Shown piece after piece: positions 1 through 6,564 of a stretch of DNA of 16,223 nt (its first letter is position 1; the number at the start of each line of letters is the position of its first letter). The stretch lies in contig CALTWN010000022.1 of NCBI GenBank assembly GCA_943913205.1, forward strand, positions 1 to 16,223. Direction: 5' to 3'. Source of the DNA: an uncultured Bartonella sp. (GTDB taxonomy: Bacteria; Pseudomonadota; Alphaproteobacteria; Rhizobiales; Rhizobiaceae). The notes beneath the pieces were generated by a model, which saw only the letters and a program-made list of their open reading frames with translations, was not told where the DNA came from and made no database searches. A program made the position numbers and the translations under genes.

Positions 1-429
1 ATCTATAATTATAATATTGTAACTATCATTATTATAATTTAAAAATTTTTTAATAGTGCTAACGTCGTCTACCGTAATATATTGTTTGAACTTTTTTGTG
101 GTTTCATCATAAGCTTTTCTAATGTATAAAAAATTTGCACTAACATTCTGTACCATTTGCCGCCATAAAGAGCTAGATAAAACTGGATTTTTAAATAAAT
201 CATCTCCATTATTTATTAAATTATATGCAAAACGAAAAGCTAAGGTAAATTTACCTATTCCTTTTTTACCAGTAAATAATAATGCGTGATGCAAATTATT
301 ATTTGTTACCATTTTCGTAAGAAAATTACGTTGTGATCGGTGCCCCACAAAATATTGATTGGCAAAAGGAGATACTATATGCTTTAAATTATCTATAATA
401 GGTAATATATTTTCGCTATTTTTGTCCAT
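1..429 (-). CDS. holB: DNA polymerase III delta' subunit, N-terminal part (runs off left edge)
   Basis: Delta' is a clamp-loader subunit that helps load the sliding clamp at replication forks. I translated 143 codons from an ATG at 429 down to base 1 with no stop. The protein shows the usual HolB order: a GH-R-Q segment (residues 34-38), then HHALLFTGKKGIGK with a P-loop of the GxxGIGK type, and a final NIIIID at the cut edge that fits Walker B. The four zinc-binding cysteines of E. coli delta' are absent from this part; from memory, alphaproteobacterial HolB often lacks them. The start lies inside tmk, overlapping it by 14 bp in another frame, which suggests translational coupling. Position directly after tmk is the standard alphaproteobacterial order and supports the call. 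The AAA+ lid and C-terminal domain lie outside the window. Confidence 0.88.
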   Translation of the reverse strand, partial: MDKNSENILPIIDNLKHIVSPFANQYFVGHRSQRNFLTKMVTNNNLHHALLFTGKKGIGKFTLAFRFAYNLINNGDDLFKNPVLSSSLWRQMVQNVSANFLYIRKAYDETTKKFKQYITVDDVSTIKKFLNYNNDSYNIIIID

Positions 430-1030
430 TTAAAATATGCTCAACTGCTTCAATAATATTACTATGAACTATATCATGATTTTGGTTTGCGTTAATAATG
501 CAATATCTATTAGGATTTTCTCTAGCTATTTTTAAGTATAAAGCTCGTCTATTACGAACAATTTCTTCGTTTAGATTTTCTTCTAGAATATCTATTTCCA
601 TATTTCTTCGTTTATTTATTCTAGATAGCGCGGTTTCTGGTTCTATATCTAGCAAAAAAGTAATATCAGGCATAATATTTTTGGTTAAGCATAAACCCAT
701 CCAACGTAAATCTCGATTAATGCTAGATTGATAGACTTCTGTGGAATCGCAATAACGATCCGATAAAACTATCTTACCTTGTTGTAAAGCCGGTAAAATT
801 ACACTGTCAATATGTTCCGCTCGAGCCGCAAGCATCAATATATATTGTATTTCTGCACTAAATTCATTTGTTAAAAAAATGTCTCGTATAAGTTCACCCG
901 AAAACGTACCTCCGGGTTCTCTAGTTAATACTACTTCATAGGACTTATTTTTTAAATATTCATTTATTTTTTTTATTTGAGTAGATTTTCCCGATCCATC
1001 TACTCCTTCAAATACTATAAACAAATTCAA
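416..1030 (-). CDS. tmk: Thymidylate kinase (dTMP kinase)
   Basis: Phosphorylates dTMP to dTDP with ATP in the cytoplasm, an essential step toward dTTP. About 204 residues, normal for the family. Visible motifs are the P-loop GVDGSGKST (9-17), TREPGGT (36-42), SDRYCDST (90-97, the DRY box) and a basic LID stretch RINKRR (137-142). There is no ATG near the N-terminus. The ORF opens with TTG at 1030, only 1 nt after a GAGAG ribosome-binding sequence (1032-1036). A second TTG at 1024 sits 7 nt from the same sequence and would give MFIVFEG, also a good family N-terminus, so the true start may be 1024. The gene follows the dac stop by 5 bp and overlaps holB by 14 bp, so it is almost certainly co-transcribed with both. 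Confidence 0.95.
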   Translation of the reverse strand: MNLFIVFEGVDGSGKSTQIKKINEYLKNKSYEVVLTREPGGTFSGELIRDIFLTNEFSAEIQYILMLAARAEHIDSVILPALQQGKIVLSDRYCDSTEVYQSSINRDLRWMGLCLTKNIMPDITFLLDIEPETALSRINKRRNMEIDILEENLNEEIVRNRRALYLKIARENPNRYCIINANQNHDIVHSNIIEAVEHILNGQK

Positions 1031-1035
1031 ACTCT

Positions 1036-2232
1036 CTATATATTGCTAAAACGATAATATACTAAATTAACAAACCATCCTATAGTTATTTGATATAAAG
1101 CGGCTTTAAATTTTTTTACAAAACTAGTAGCTTTGATTGTTTCATTACTAATTAAAAAGCCTGTAGACTTAAGTTCACCTCTACTATATACAGCGATAGT
1201 ACCAACAATATCATTTTTATGGATTGGTGCTATAAGTGGAGTTTTATATCTAACTTTAAGATGAGTAAGTTGCTCGCCTTTTATATCTTCTAAGCCATAT
1301 ATAGAATTTGCTGCAACAACAGTAGCCTCTTTTGATATTCCAGCAAAAACTGGTATCTTTAGAATAGCTGTATTTTTGCTTACAATCATGTGAAAAACAA
1401 AGTTTGTGTAAGCCCAATTTAATAAATTTAATGCCCTAGCAATTCTGTTGTTTTTATTATAGGCATCAGTAAATGCAATATAAACAATTCTATTATTTTT
1501 TTGTGCACAACCTAAAAACATAAAATGGTCAATTTTATTGTAAGCTGTAATACCACATAGCCCAATTATTTTATTATTATTTTTTTTAAGTAAAAAGTTT
1601 TTATTTAGCTGTGTTATATTACTCCAACCAAAGGTTGATTGCTTTGATATGGCTGCATATAGTGGATAATGCTCTTTTAAATAATACATTAATAACATAG
1701 AATCTTCTAAAGTAGTTTTTTGCTGTAATCCTTCTTGCGGCAGCCCTGTAGCATTTACATAAAAGCTATTTTTTAGACCTATGCGCTTTGCCTCATTATT
1801 CATTAATTTCGCAAAATTAGTTTCATCTCCAGCAATTAATTTTGCTAAAGCTAAGGCGGCGTCATTAGCGCTATCAATTATTAAACCTTTTAATAAATTT
1901 TCAACAGATACTTTAGAATTTAGTGCAGTAAACATGCTACTGCTACCGCTAGGCGCCCCACCTTTAATCCAAATATCGTGCGTAATTTCAACTTCTTGCT
2001 TTAAATTAATTTTATTATCATGCAAGAAATCTAATACAACAGCTATTGTCATTAATTTCGCAAAAGAGGCAGGCTCTATAATTTTATTAGCATTTTTAGA
2101 TTGTAAAGTTACATGCGTAGAACCATCAATAATAAGTGTGGAACCACAATCATCTCTAGTGTTACTATAACAACTATTTATATTTATGCATAAAATAGTA
2201 GCTATAATACAAAATTTAAATATTCTTTTCAT
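1036..2232 (-). CDS. PBP5-like D-alanyl-D-alanine carboxypeptidase family protein with a lost KTG box
   Basis: Member of the DacA/DacF family of periplasmic low-molecular-mass penicillin-binding proteins, which normally remove the terminal D-Ala from stem peptides. The 398 residues show a hydrophobic N-terminal signal segment (about 5-20), the peptidase S11 domain with SxxK as SFAK (56-59) and SxN as SAN (121-123), a PBP5 C-terminal beta domain (about 287-370) and a tail that could anchor in the membrane. The third catalytic motif is not there. Where the family has GLKTGHT, this protein reads GLCGITA (224-230), so lysine, threonine and glycine are all replaced. The usual PASxTK is also PASFAK. 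The reading frame is intact, so this is not an obvious pseudogene. I infer weak or no carboxypeptidase activity; it may bind peptidoglycan or act as a scaffold. It lies 63 bp after rlpA and 5 bp before tmk. No clear Shine-Dalgarno sequence at the start. Confidence 0.87.
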   Translation of the reverse strand: MKRIFKFCIIATILCININSCYSNTRDDCGSTLIIDGSTHVTLQSKNANKIIEPASFAKLMTIAVVLDFLHDNKINLKQEVEITHDIWIKGGAPSGSSSMFTALNSKVSVENLLKGLIIDSANDAALALAKLIAGDETNFAKLMNNEAKRIGLKNSFYVNATGLPQEGLQQKTTLEDSMLLMYYLKEHYPLYAAISKQSTFGWSNITQLNKNFLLKKNNNKIIGLCGITAYNKIDHFMFLGCAQKNNRIVYIAFTDAYNKNNRIARALNLLNWAYTNFVFHMIVSKNTAILKIPVFAGISKEATVVAANSIYGLEDIKGEQLTHLKVRYKTPLIAPIHKNDIVGTIAVYSRGELKSTGFLISNETIKATSFVKKFKAALYQITIGWFVNLVYYRFSNI

Positions 2233-2296
2233 AAAATCGCAAGAAGCCCTATTTACTAAACTAAATATAGCGCTTGTAAAAAATAAAAAGTATTAT

Positions 2297-3046
2297 TTAC
2301 ATATCTTTAAATGATAAAACCGGCCCTACTTCCGGTAAAGATGGTAAATATGCTAACGCATTTTTAACATAATTATGTGCCTTTTTCAGTTGGCTTCTAG
2401 CTATCATAACAGAATTTGAATTTTTGTTACTAATGCCAGATCTATATGAAGCCACTAAATATCTGCTATCGTCACCTGTTAGCGGAGCTAAGCCCATATA
2501 TTCAACCTTAACTCTAGCTATGCCATTATCTTTATAATTTAACATTTTTGCAGCTTGCTTTGAAAGATCAATTATACGATTTGCAACATAAGGGCCGCGG
2601 TCATTAACGCGTACAATAATCGATGACCCATTGTTTAAATTCGTAACTCTAGCATAGCTAGGTAAAGGCATAGTGGGATGTGCAGCAGAAAGCGCATTCA
2701 TATCATAAACTTCACCATTAGCAGTAAGTCTGCCCTGAAAAGCTGAACCATACCAAGAAGCTTTACCTACTTGTTTAAAATTTGCATATGTTTTTTTAGG
2801 ATAGTACCAACGGTTTTTTACCTTATAGGGAGCACCAAGCTTTACATAGTTTCCTGCATGATTTTTAATAGCCTTAGCAGAGCGCGCAGCATAGGGGCTT
2901 GCTTTTGTACCATATTTAGATTCAGCAAAATATTCATGAGACTTATGAAAAACTGGCTTAGTTTTAATCGCCATATGAGAACAAGCACTAACGGAAACAG
3001 AAAAAGCCACTATAGCCAAAACATTTTTTATTTGTTTATTATACAT
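2297..3046 (-). CDS. rlpA: RlpA-like septal ring lipoprotein / lytic transglycosylase (DPBB domain)
   Basis: RlpA proteins are outer-membrane lipoproteins that in some bacteria cleave denuded glycan strands during daughter-cell separation. The 249-residue product begins with a lipoprotein-type signal (hydrophobic 9-20, SVSAC with Cys22 as the likely lipidated residue). It carries a double-psi beta-barrel at about 92-185: GKASWYG (94-100), TANGEVYDM (108-116), AAHPTMPLP (121-129), VRVNDRGPY (145-153) and RIIDLS (157-162). Glu112 and Asp149 match the positions considered catalytic in Pseudomonas RlpA, so activity is plausible. The C-terminal SPOR domain found in many RlpA proteins is missing; only about 65 residues follow the barrel. 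It is the first gene of the rlpA–dac–tmk–holB string and has its own candidate promoter and leader. Confidence 0.93.
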   Translation of the reverse strand: MYNKQIKNVLAIVAFSVSVSACSHMAIKTKPVFHKSHEYFAESKYGTKASPYAARSAKAIKNHAGNYVKLGAPYKVKNRWYYPKKTYANFKQVGKASWYGSAFQGRLTANGEVYDMNALSAAHPTMPLPSYARVTNLNNGSSIIVRVNDRGPYVANRIIDLSKQAAKMLNYKDNGIARVKVEYMGLAPLTGDDSRYLVASYRSGISNKNSNSVMIARSQLKKAHNYVKNALAYLPSLPEVGPVLSFKDM

Positions 3047-3072
3047 AAATACATACCTATAATTTAAACCTT

Positions 3073-3095
3073 AGCTTATGGTAACTCCATAAACT
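3073..3095 (-). promoter_or_regulatory. Hairpin in the rlpA leader
   Basis: In the minus-strand transcript AGTTTATGG and CCATAAGCT can pair over 9 bp, with one G·U pair, around a 5-nt AGTTA loop. On the other strand the G·U becomes a C/A mismatch, so the structure fits a minus-strand RNA better. It lies between the candidate rlpA promoter and the rlpA start (3046) and is not followed by a U tract, so it is not a typical intrinsic terminator. Its function is unknown; it could be a leader structure or a transcript-end protector for the upstream suf operon. Confidence 0.4.
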
Positions 3096-3142
3096 TAATT
3101 TAAACTTAACACCACAACTAGCAAATATTAATTATTTTTTAA
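3095..3142 (+). promoter_or_regulatory. Two CtrA-like boxes (TTAA-N7-TTAAC) in the rlpA promoter region
   Basis: TTAA-N7-TTAA occurs at 3095-3109 and again at 3128-3142, each followed by C, so both match the TTAA-N7-TTAAC form known for the alphaproteobacterial cell-cycle regulator CtrA. Both have the same orientation. The second overlaps the -10 side of the candidate rlpA promoter, and the first lies just downstream of the expected transcription start, positions that would suit repression. The DNA is very AT-rich, so chance matches are possible. No ctrA gene is in the window. Confidence 0.35.
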
Positions 3143-3153
3143 CCAAATTGCAA
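3125..3153 (-). promoter_or_regulatory. Candidate sigma-70-type promoter for rlpA–dac–tmk–holB
   Basis: On the minus strand TTGCAA (-35, at 3153-3148) is followed after exactly 17 bp by TAATAT (-10, at 3130-3125). It lies in the 116-bp gap between the suf operon and rlpA and would give a leader of about 70 nt. The same -35 hexamer and the same spacing occur in the stronger amiC promoter of this window. The -10 is only a 4/6 match. Confidence 0.4.
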
Positions 3154-3162
3154 TAATTATTT

Positions 3163-3486
3163 TTAATAAATATTTAAAGCTATTTGAGCTTCTTCAGACA
3201 TAAACTCTTTGGTCCAAGGTGGAGTAAATGTAAGTTCAACTTCAACATTTCTTACACCCTCTACCATAAGCACTGCATCTTCTACCCATTGTGGTAGCTT
3301 ATCTGCCATAGGGCAATTTACAGTTGTTAGTGTCATTAATATTTTTACATTATTGTCATCTTCAATATCTACCTTGTAAATTAAACCAAGCTCATAGATA
3401 TCTACAGGTATTTCGGGGTCATAAACAGTTTTAATTGCAGCTACAATATCATCGCTTAAGCGAGTTAAATCATCTTCATAATGCAT
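3163..3486 (-). CDS. sufT: SUF-associated DUF59/MIP18-family protein (SufT-like)
   Basis: Small cytoplasmic protein of the MIP18/DUF59 family (SufT, PaaD and yeast Cia2 relatives), thought to help mature or deliver Fe–S clusters rather than to be the core scaffold. The 107 residues contain the hallmark DPEIPVDIYELGLIY (23-37), a conserved cysteine in TTVNCPMAD (54-62, Cys58) and TPPW (88-91). It overlaps the sufS 3' end by 11 bp and is the last gene of the operon. In many alphaproteobacteria a sufA/HesB-type carrier follows here; in this window rlpA comes next instead. The symbol follows common usage for DUF59 genes in suf operons; its biochemical role is the least certain of the group. Confidence 0.88.
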   Translation of the reverse strand: MHYEDDLTRLSDDIVAAIKTVYDPEIPVDIYELGLIYKVDIEDDNNVKILMTLTTVNCPMADKLPQWVEDAVLMVEGVRNVEVELTFTPPWTKEFMSEEAQIALNIY

Positions 3487-4705
3487 TAAAAAACCTCTGG
3501 GCTTTTGCTAATTCATCTATAAAATATTCTATATCTTTTTTGTTATTATACAAAGCTAGCGAGAGTCTTGCGCAAGAATATGTACCAAAAAAATTGAGTA
3601 ACGGCTGTGCACAATGTGTACCAGCGCGAATAGCTATTGATTTTCTATCAAGGTAAGTTGATAAATCATGAGGATGAATATTTTTTAAATTAAAAGAAAG
3701 TAAACCACAGCTATTTTCAACACATCCATAAACTATTAAATCTTTTATTTCTTTTAAACCCTCTTTTGCGTAATTAAAAAGTATTTTTTCATATTCAACA
3801 AGTTTGTCAGCATCTATATTATTAAGATAATTTATAGCAGCGCTTAGCCCCATAGCTTCTACTATAGGCGGCGTACCGGCTTCAAATCTAAAAGGTGGCT
3901 TTTGATAGCTTATATCATTAATTAAGACTTCATGTATCATATTGCCGCCTCCTAAAAAAGGTGGCATATCCTCTAATATATTATATTTCCCATAAAGCAC
4001 ACCAATAGATGTTGGTCCATATAGTTTGTGTCCTGTAAATACATACCAATCGCAGCCTAAATTTTGCACATCTACTTTATTGTGTATAATTGCTTGAGAA
4101 CCATCAAGTAATACTGGCACATTATTACTATGGGCATAGTTAACTATGTCTTTAGCCGGCATAACCTCGCCAGTAACATTAGACATATGAGTTATAGCAA
4201 CTAGTTTTGTACGTTTTGAAAAATTATTTTTATATTCGTTTAAATCAAAGGCCCCCTCTTTTGTTAAATCCACAAATTTGAGTACAACTCCTAATTTTTC
4301 TCGTAAAAAATGCCAAGGAACGATATTTGAATGATGCTCAGCTATGGATAAAATAATTTCATCGTCTTTTTGTAAATTTTTTAGACCCCAACTATAGGCA
4401 ACTAGGTTAATAGCTTCAGTAGCATTTTTTGTAAATATAACTTCATTAATGTTTTCTGCATTAATAAATTCTTGCACGAGCTTACGAGCATTTTCATAAT
4501 CTTCAGTTGATTTATTTGAAAGATAATACATACCTCTATGTACATTACTGTAGCCTTGCTCAAGGTAGTTATTCATAGTATCAATAACTATTTGAGGCTT
4601 TTGTGCGGAGGCAGCACTATCAAGATAAGTTAAATTTTTACCATAAATCTGTTGTTTTAAAACAGGAAAATCTAAACGTAACGTTTCTATAGAATTTATA
4701 GTCAT
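3476..4705 (-). CDS. sufS: Cysteine desulfurase SufS (group II)
   Basis: PLP enzyme that takes sulfur from L-cysteine as a persulfide for Fe–S cluster assembly on SufBCD. The 409 residues fit the aminotransferase class V, SufS/CsdB type: YLDSAASAQKP (27-37), a cofactor-binding AEHHSN (122-127), Asp201 in LLDGSQA, the PLP lysine in FTGHKLYGP (Lys227), the short catalytic loop RAGTHCAQP with Cys365, and Arg380 in CARLSLALYN. The short loop around Cys365 marks group II, which usually needs a SufE or SufU partner; neither is in the window. It starts within the sufD stop (ATGA overlap) and overlaps sufT at its end, which suggests translational coupling. Confidence 0.96.
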   Translation of the reverse strand: MTINSIETLRLDFPVLKQQIYGKNLTYLDSAASAQKPQIVIDTMNNYLEQGYSNVHRGMYYLSNKSTEDYENARKLVQEFINAENINEVIFTKNATEAINLVAYSWGLKNLQKDDEIILSIAEHHSNIVPWHFLREKLGVVLKFVDLTKEGAFDLNEYKNNFSKRTKLVAITHMSNVTGEVMPAKDIVNYAHSNNVPVLLDGSQAIIHNKVDVQNLGCDWYVFTGHKLYGPTSIGVLYGKYNILEDMPPFLGGGNMIHEVLINDISYQKPPFRFEAGTPPIVEAMGLSAAINYLNNIDADKLVEYEKILFNYAKEGLKEIKDLIVYGCVENSCGLLSFNLKNIHPHDLSTYLDRKSIAIRAGTHCAQPLLNFFGTYSCARLSLALYNNKKDIEYFIDELAKAQRFFNAL

Positions 4706-5793
4706 TCATTTTTCTCTATAAAGGTAGATATCCAGCCTTCAATTACATCAGTTAAGCGATCCAAAATATCTTGGTTTTCTATTAATTCACTGATAAATGC
4801 TTTTATTAACAAAGATTTGGCTGTGTTTGCGTTTATGCCCCTACTTAACAAATAAAATAGCAAATCATCATTTATTGGTGCCACAGTAGCGCCGTGACCG
4901 CAAATAACATCATCAGCAAAAATTTCTAGCTCTGGTTTAGCACTAAAAGAAGCGTCATCTGAAAGAAGAAGAGTATTACAGCTCATTTTTCCTTCAGTTT
5001 TTTGGGCTATCCTAGCGACCTTAATAATACCTTGAAAAGCACCAAATGCCTTATCTAACACAATATTTCTTAATATTTCATTTGAGGTAGTGTGAGGAGC
5101 ATTATGCTCAATCACCATTTCTATATCTGTATGGCTATTATCACTAAGTAAATTAATAGCACGTAGATTAAAATTAGCTTTCTCATCTATCAATTGAACA
5201 TTTATTTCTTGGCGTATTAAATTGTTATTACATCCCATATTTATTATAAATAAGTTTAGTGTAGCATCAGCACCAATAACAGCGTTAAATTGCTGCAAGC
5301 TATTTATAGGCACATTACTAGTATTTAAAATAATATAGTTAACACAACTGCCGTTCGCTAAATTAAGACGAGTAATAGAACTCGCAAGTTTGCCCTTATT
5401 TACAATATGTTTTTCTATTATATTCGATTGTACATTTTCATCTATTTTTATAGCTAAACCCGTATGATGTTGCTGTGCTGATATTGTATTTTCTAAATCA
5501 ATCCAATTTATATTTTTATCTACTACAAAACATGCGCCACCTGTAAATCCAGCTATGTTAATTTGCTGTACAACATCAGTTTCTGAAATATCTGTTGCTA
5601 ATGGCAATGGTTTTAAATCTACATTTTTAGCTTTCCAGGCTGCAATGTTTCCCAAGGTATTTAGATCGGCAAATTTATTTTCTAATAAATATGACAAAAA
5701 TTTATTTAAGCTGGTATAGTGCCATTTTTCAACCCTGTTGCTAGGCAACCCATTTTTTATTAATTGTTTTTTCGCTAATTCTTTTATTGTCAT
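4702..5793 (-). CDS. sufD: Fe–S cluster assembly protein SufD
   Basis: SufD pairs with SufB and two SufC subunits to form the SufBC2D scaffold that assembles Fe–S clusters. The 363 residues show the typical N-terminal GLPSNRVEKWHYTSL segment (15-29) and the conserved C-terminal core: LLLSDDASFSAKPELEIFADD (275-295), CGHGATVAPINDD (298-310) with His300 at the position of the essential SufD histidine, and LLSRGIN (315-321). Sequence is poorly conserved in the middle, as usual for SufD. It begins 6 bp after sufC and shares ATGA with sufS. Confidence 0.95.
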   Translation of the reverse strand: MTIKELAKKQLIKNGLPSNRVEKWHYTSLNKFLSYLLENKFADLNTLGNIAAWKAKNVDLKPLPLATDISETDVVQQINIAGFTGGACFVVDKNINWIDLENTISAQQHHTGLAIKIDENVQSNIIEKHIVNKGKLASSITRLNLANGSCVNYIILNTSNVPINSLQQFNAVIGADATLNLFIINMGCNNNLIRQEINVQLIDEKANFNLRAINLLSDNSHTDIEMVIEHNAPHTTSNEILRNIVLDKAFGAFQGIIKVARIAQKTEGKMSCNTLLLSDDASFSAKPELEIFADDVICGHGATVAPINDDLLFYLLSRGINANTAKSLLIKAFISELIENQDILDRLTDVIEGWISTFIEKNE

Positions 5794-5799
5794 TTTATG

Positions 5800-6555
5800 C
5801 TAGTTTACTTCGTTTATAAATTCTGCATAACCATTTTTTTCTAAATGTTGCGCTAAAGTTTTATCGCCACTTTTAATAATGTGCCCTTTGTATAATATGT
5901 GCACACTATCAGGCTCAATATAATTAAGCAAACGCTGATAATGTGTTATGATCAAGAATGATGTGCCAGAACCGCGCAAGCTATTTACACTTTTTGCCAC
6001 AATTTTTAAAGCATCAATATCCAATCCTGAATCGGTTTCATCTAGTACACCTAATACTGGATTTAAAAGCAGCATTTGTAGCATTTCTAAGCGTTTTTTT
6101 TCGCCGCCAGAGAAACCAACATTAAGTGGACGCTTTAACATATTCATATCTATCTGCAATTGCGCGCTTAACATTTTTACCATCTTAATAAATTCGCTGG
6201 TACTCAATGCCTCCTCTGCACGTTTTTTACGCTGTGAATTTATAGCTACTTTTAAAAATTCCATTGTGGCTAAACCTGGAATTTCTAAAGGATATTGAAA
6301 AGCTAAAAATATACCTAAAGCTGCCCTATCAGATGGATTTAAATCTAAAATAGATTTCTTATTAAATAAAATATCGCCACTAGTTATTTCATAATCAGGA
6401 TGACCAGCCAAAATATATGAAAGCGTAGACTTTCCTGCACCATTGGGTCCCATTATAGCGGTAGTTTCGCCCTTCGCTATATTTAGGCTCAACCCCTTTA
6501 ATATTTCCGTGTTTGTTTCGCTAATTTTTGCATATAAATTTTTTATTTCAAGCAT
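5800..6555 (-). CDS. sufC: Fe–S cluster assembly ATPase SufC
   Basis: ABC-type ATPase without membrane partners; its ATP hydrolysis drives shape changes in the SufBC2D scaffold. All ABC motifs are intact in 251 residues: Walker A GPNGAGKST (36-44), Q-loop FQYP (86-89), signature FSGGEKKR (148-155), Walker B with LDETDSGLD (171-179, Glu173) and the H-loop THYQRLL (204-210, His205). LDETDSGLD and THYQRLL are typical of SufC rather than transporters. It sits 9 bp after sufB and 6 bp before sufD. An AGGG near the sufB stop is the likely ribosome-binding site, with rather long spacing. Confidence 0.97.
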   Translation of the reverse strand: MLEIKNLYAKISETNTEILKGLSLNIAKGETTAIMGPNGAGKSTLSYILAGHPDYEITSGDILFNKKSILDLNPSDRAALGIFLAFQYPLEIPGLATMEFLKVAINSQRKKRAEEALSTSEFIKMVKMLSAQLQIDMNMLKRPLNVGFSGGEKKRLEMLQMLLLNPVLGVLDETDSGLDIDALKIVAKSVNSLRGSGTSFLIITHYQRLLNYIEPDSVHILYKGHIIKSGDKTLAQHLEKNGYAEFINEVN

Positions 6556-6564
6556 TTTTATTTT

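Noticed and set aside
1781..2170. 129-residue open frame on the plus strand inside the dac gene
   Set aside because: Antisense to a conserved PBP5-family domain with no motif of its own; a shadow frame.
5948..6298. 116-residue open frame on the plus strand inside sufC
   Set aside because: The minus strand carries every ABC motif of SufC; this frame has no support.
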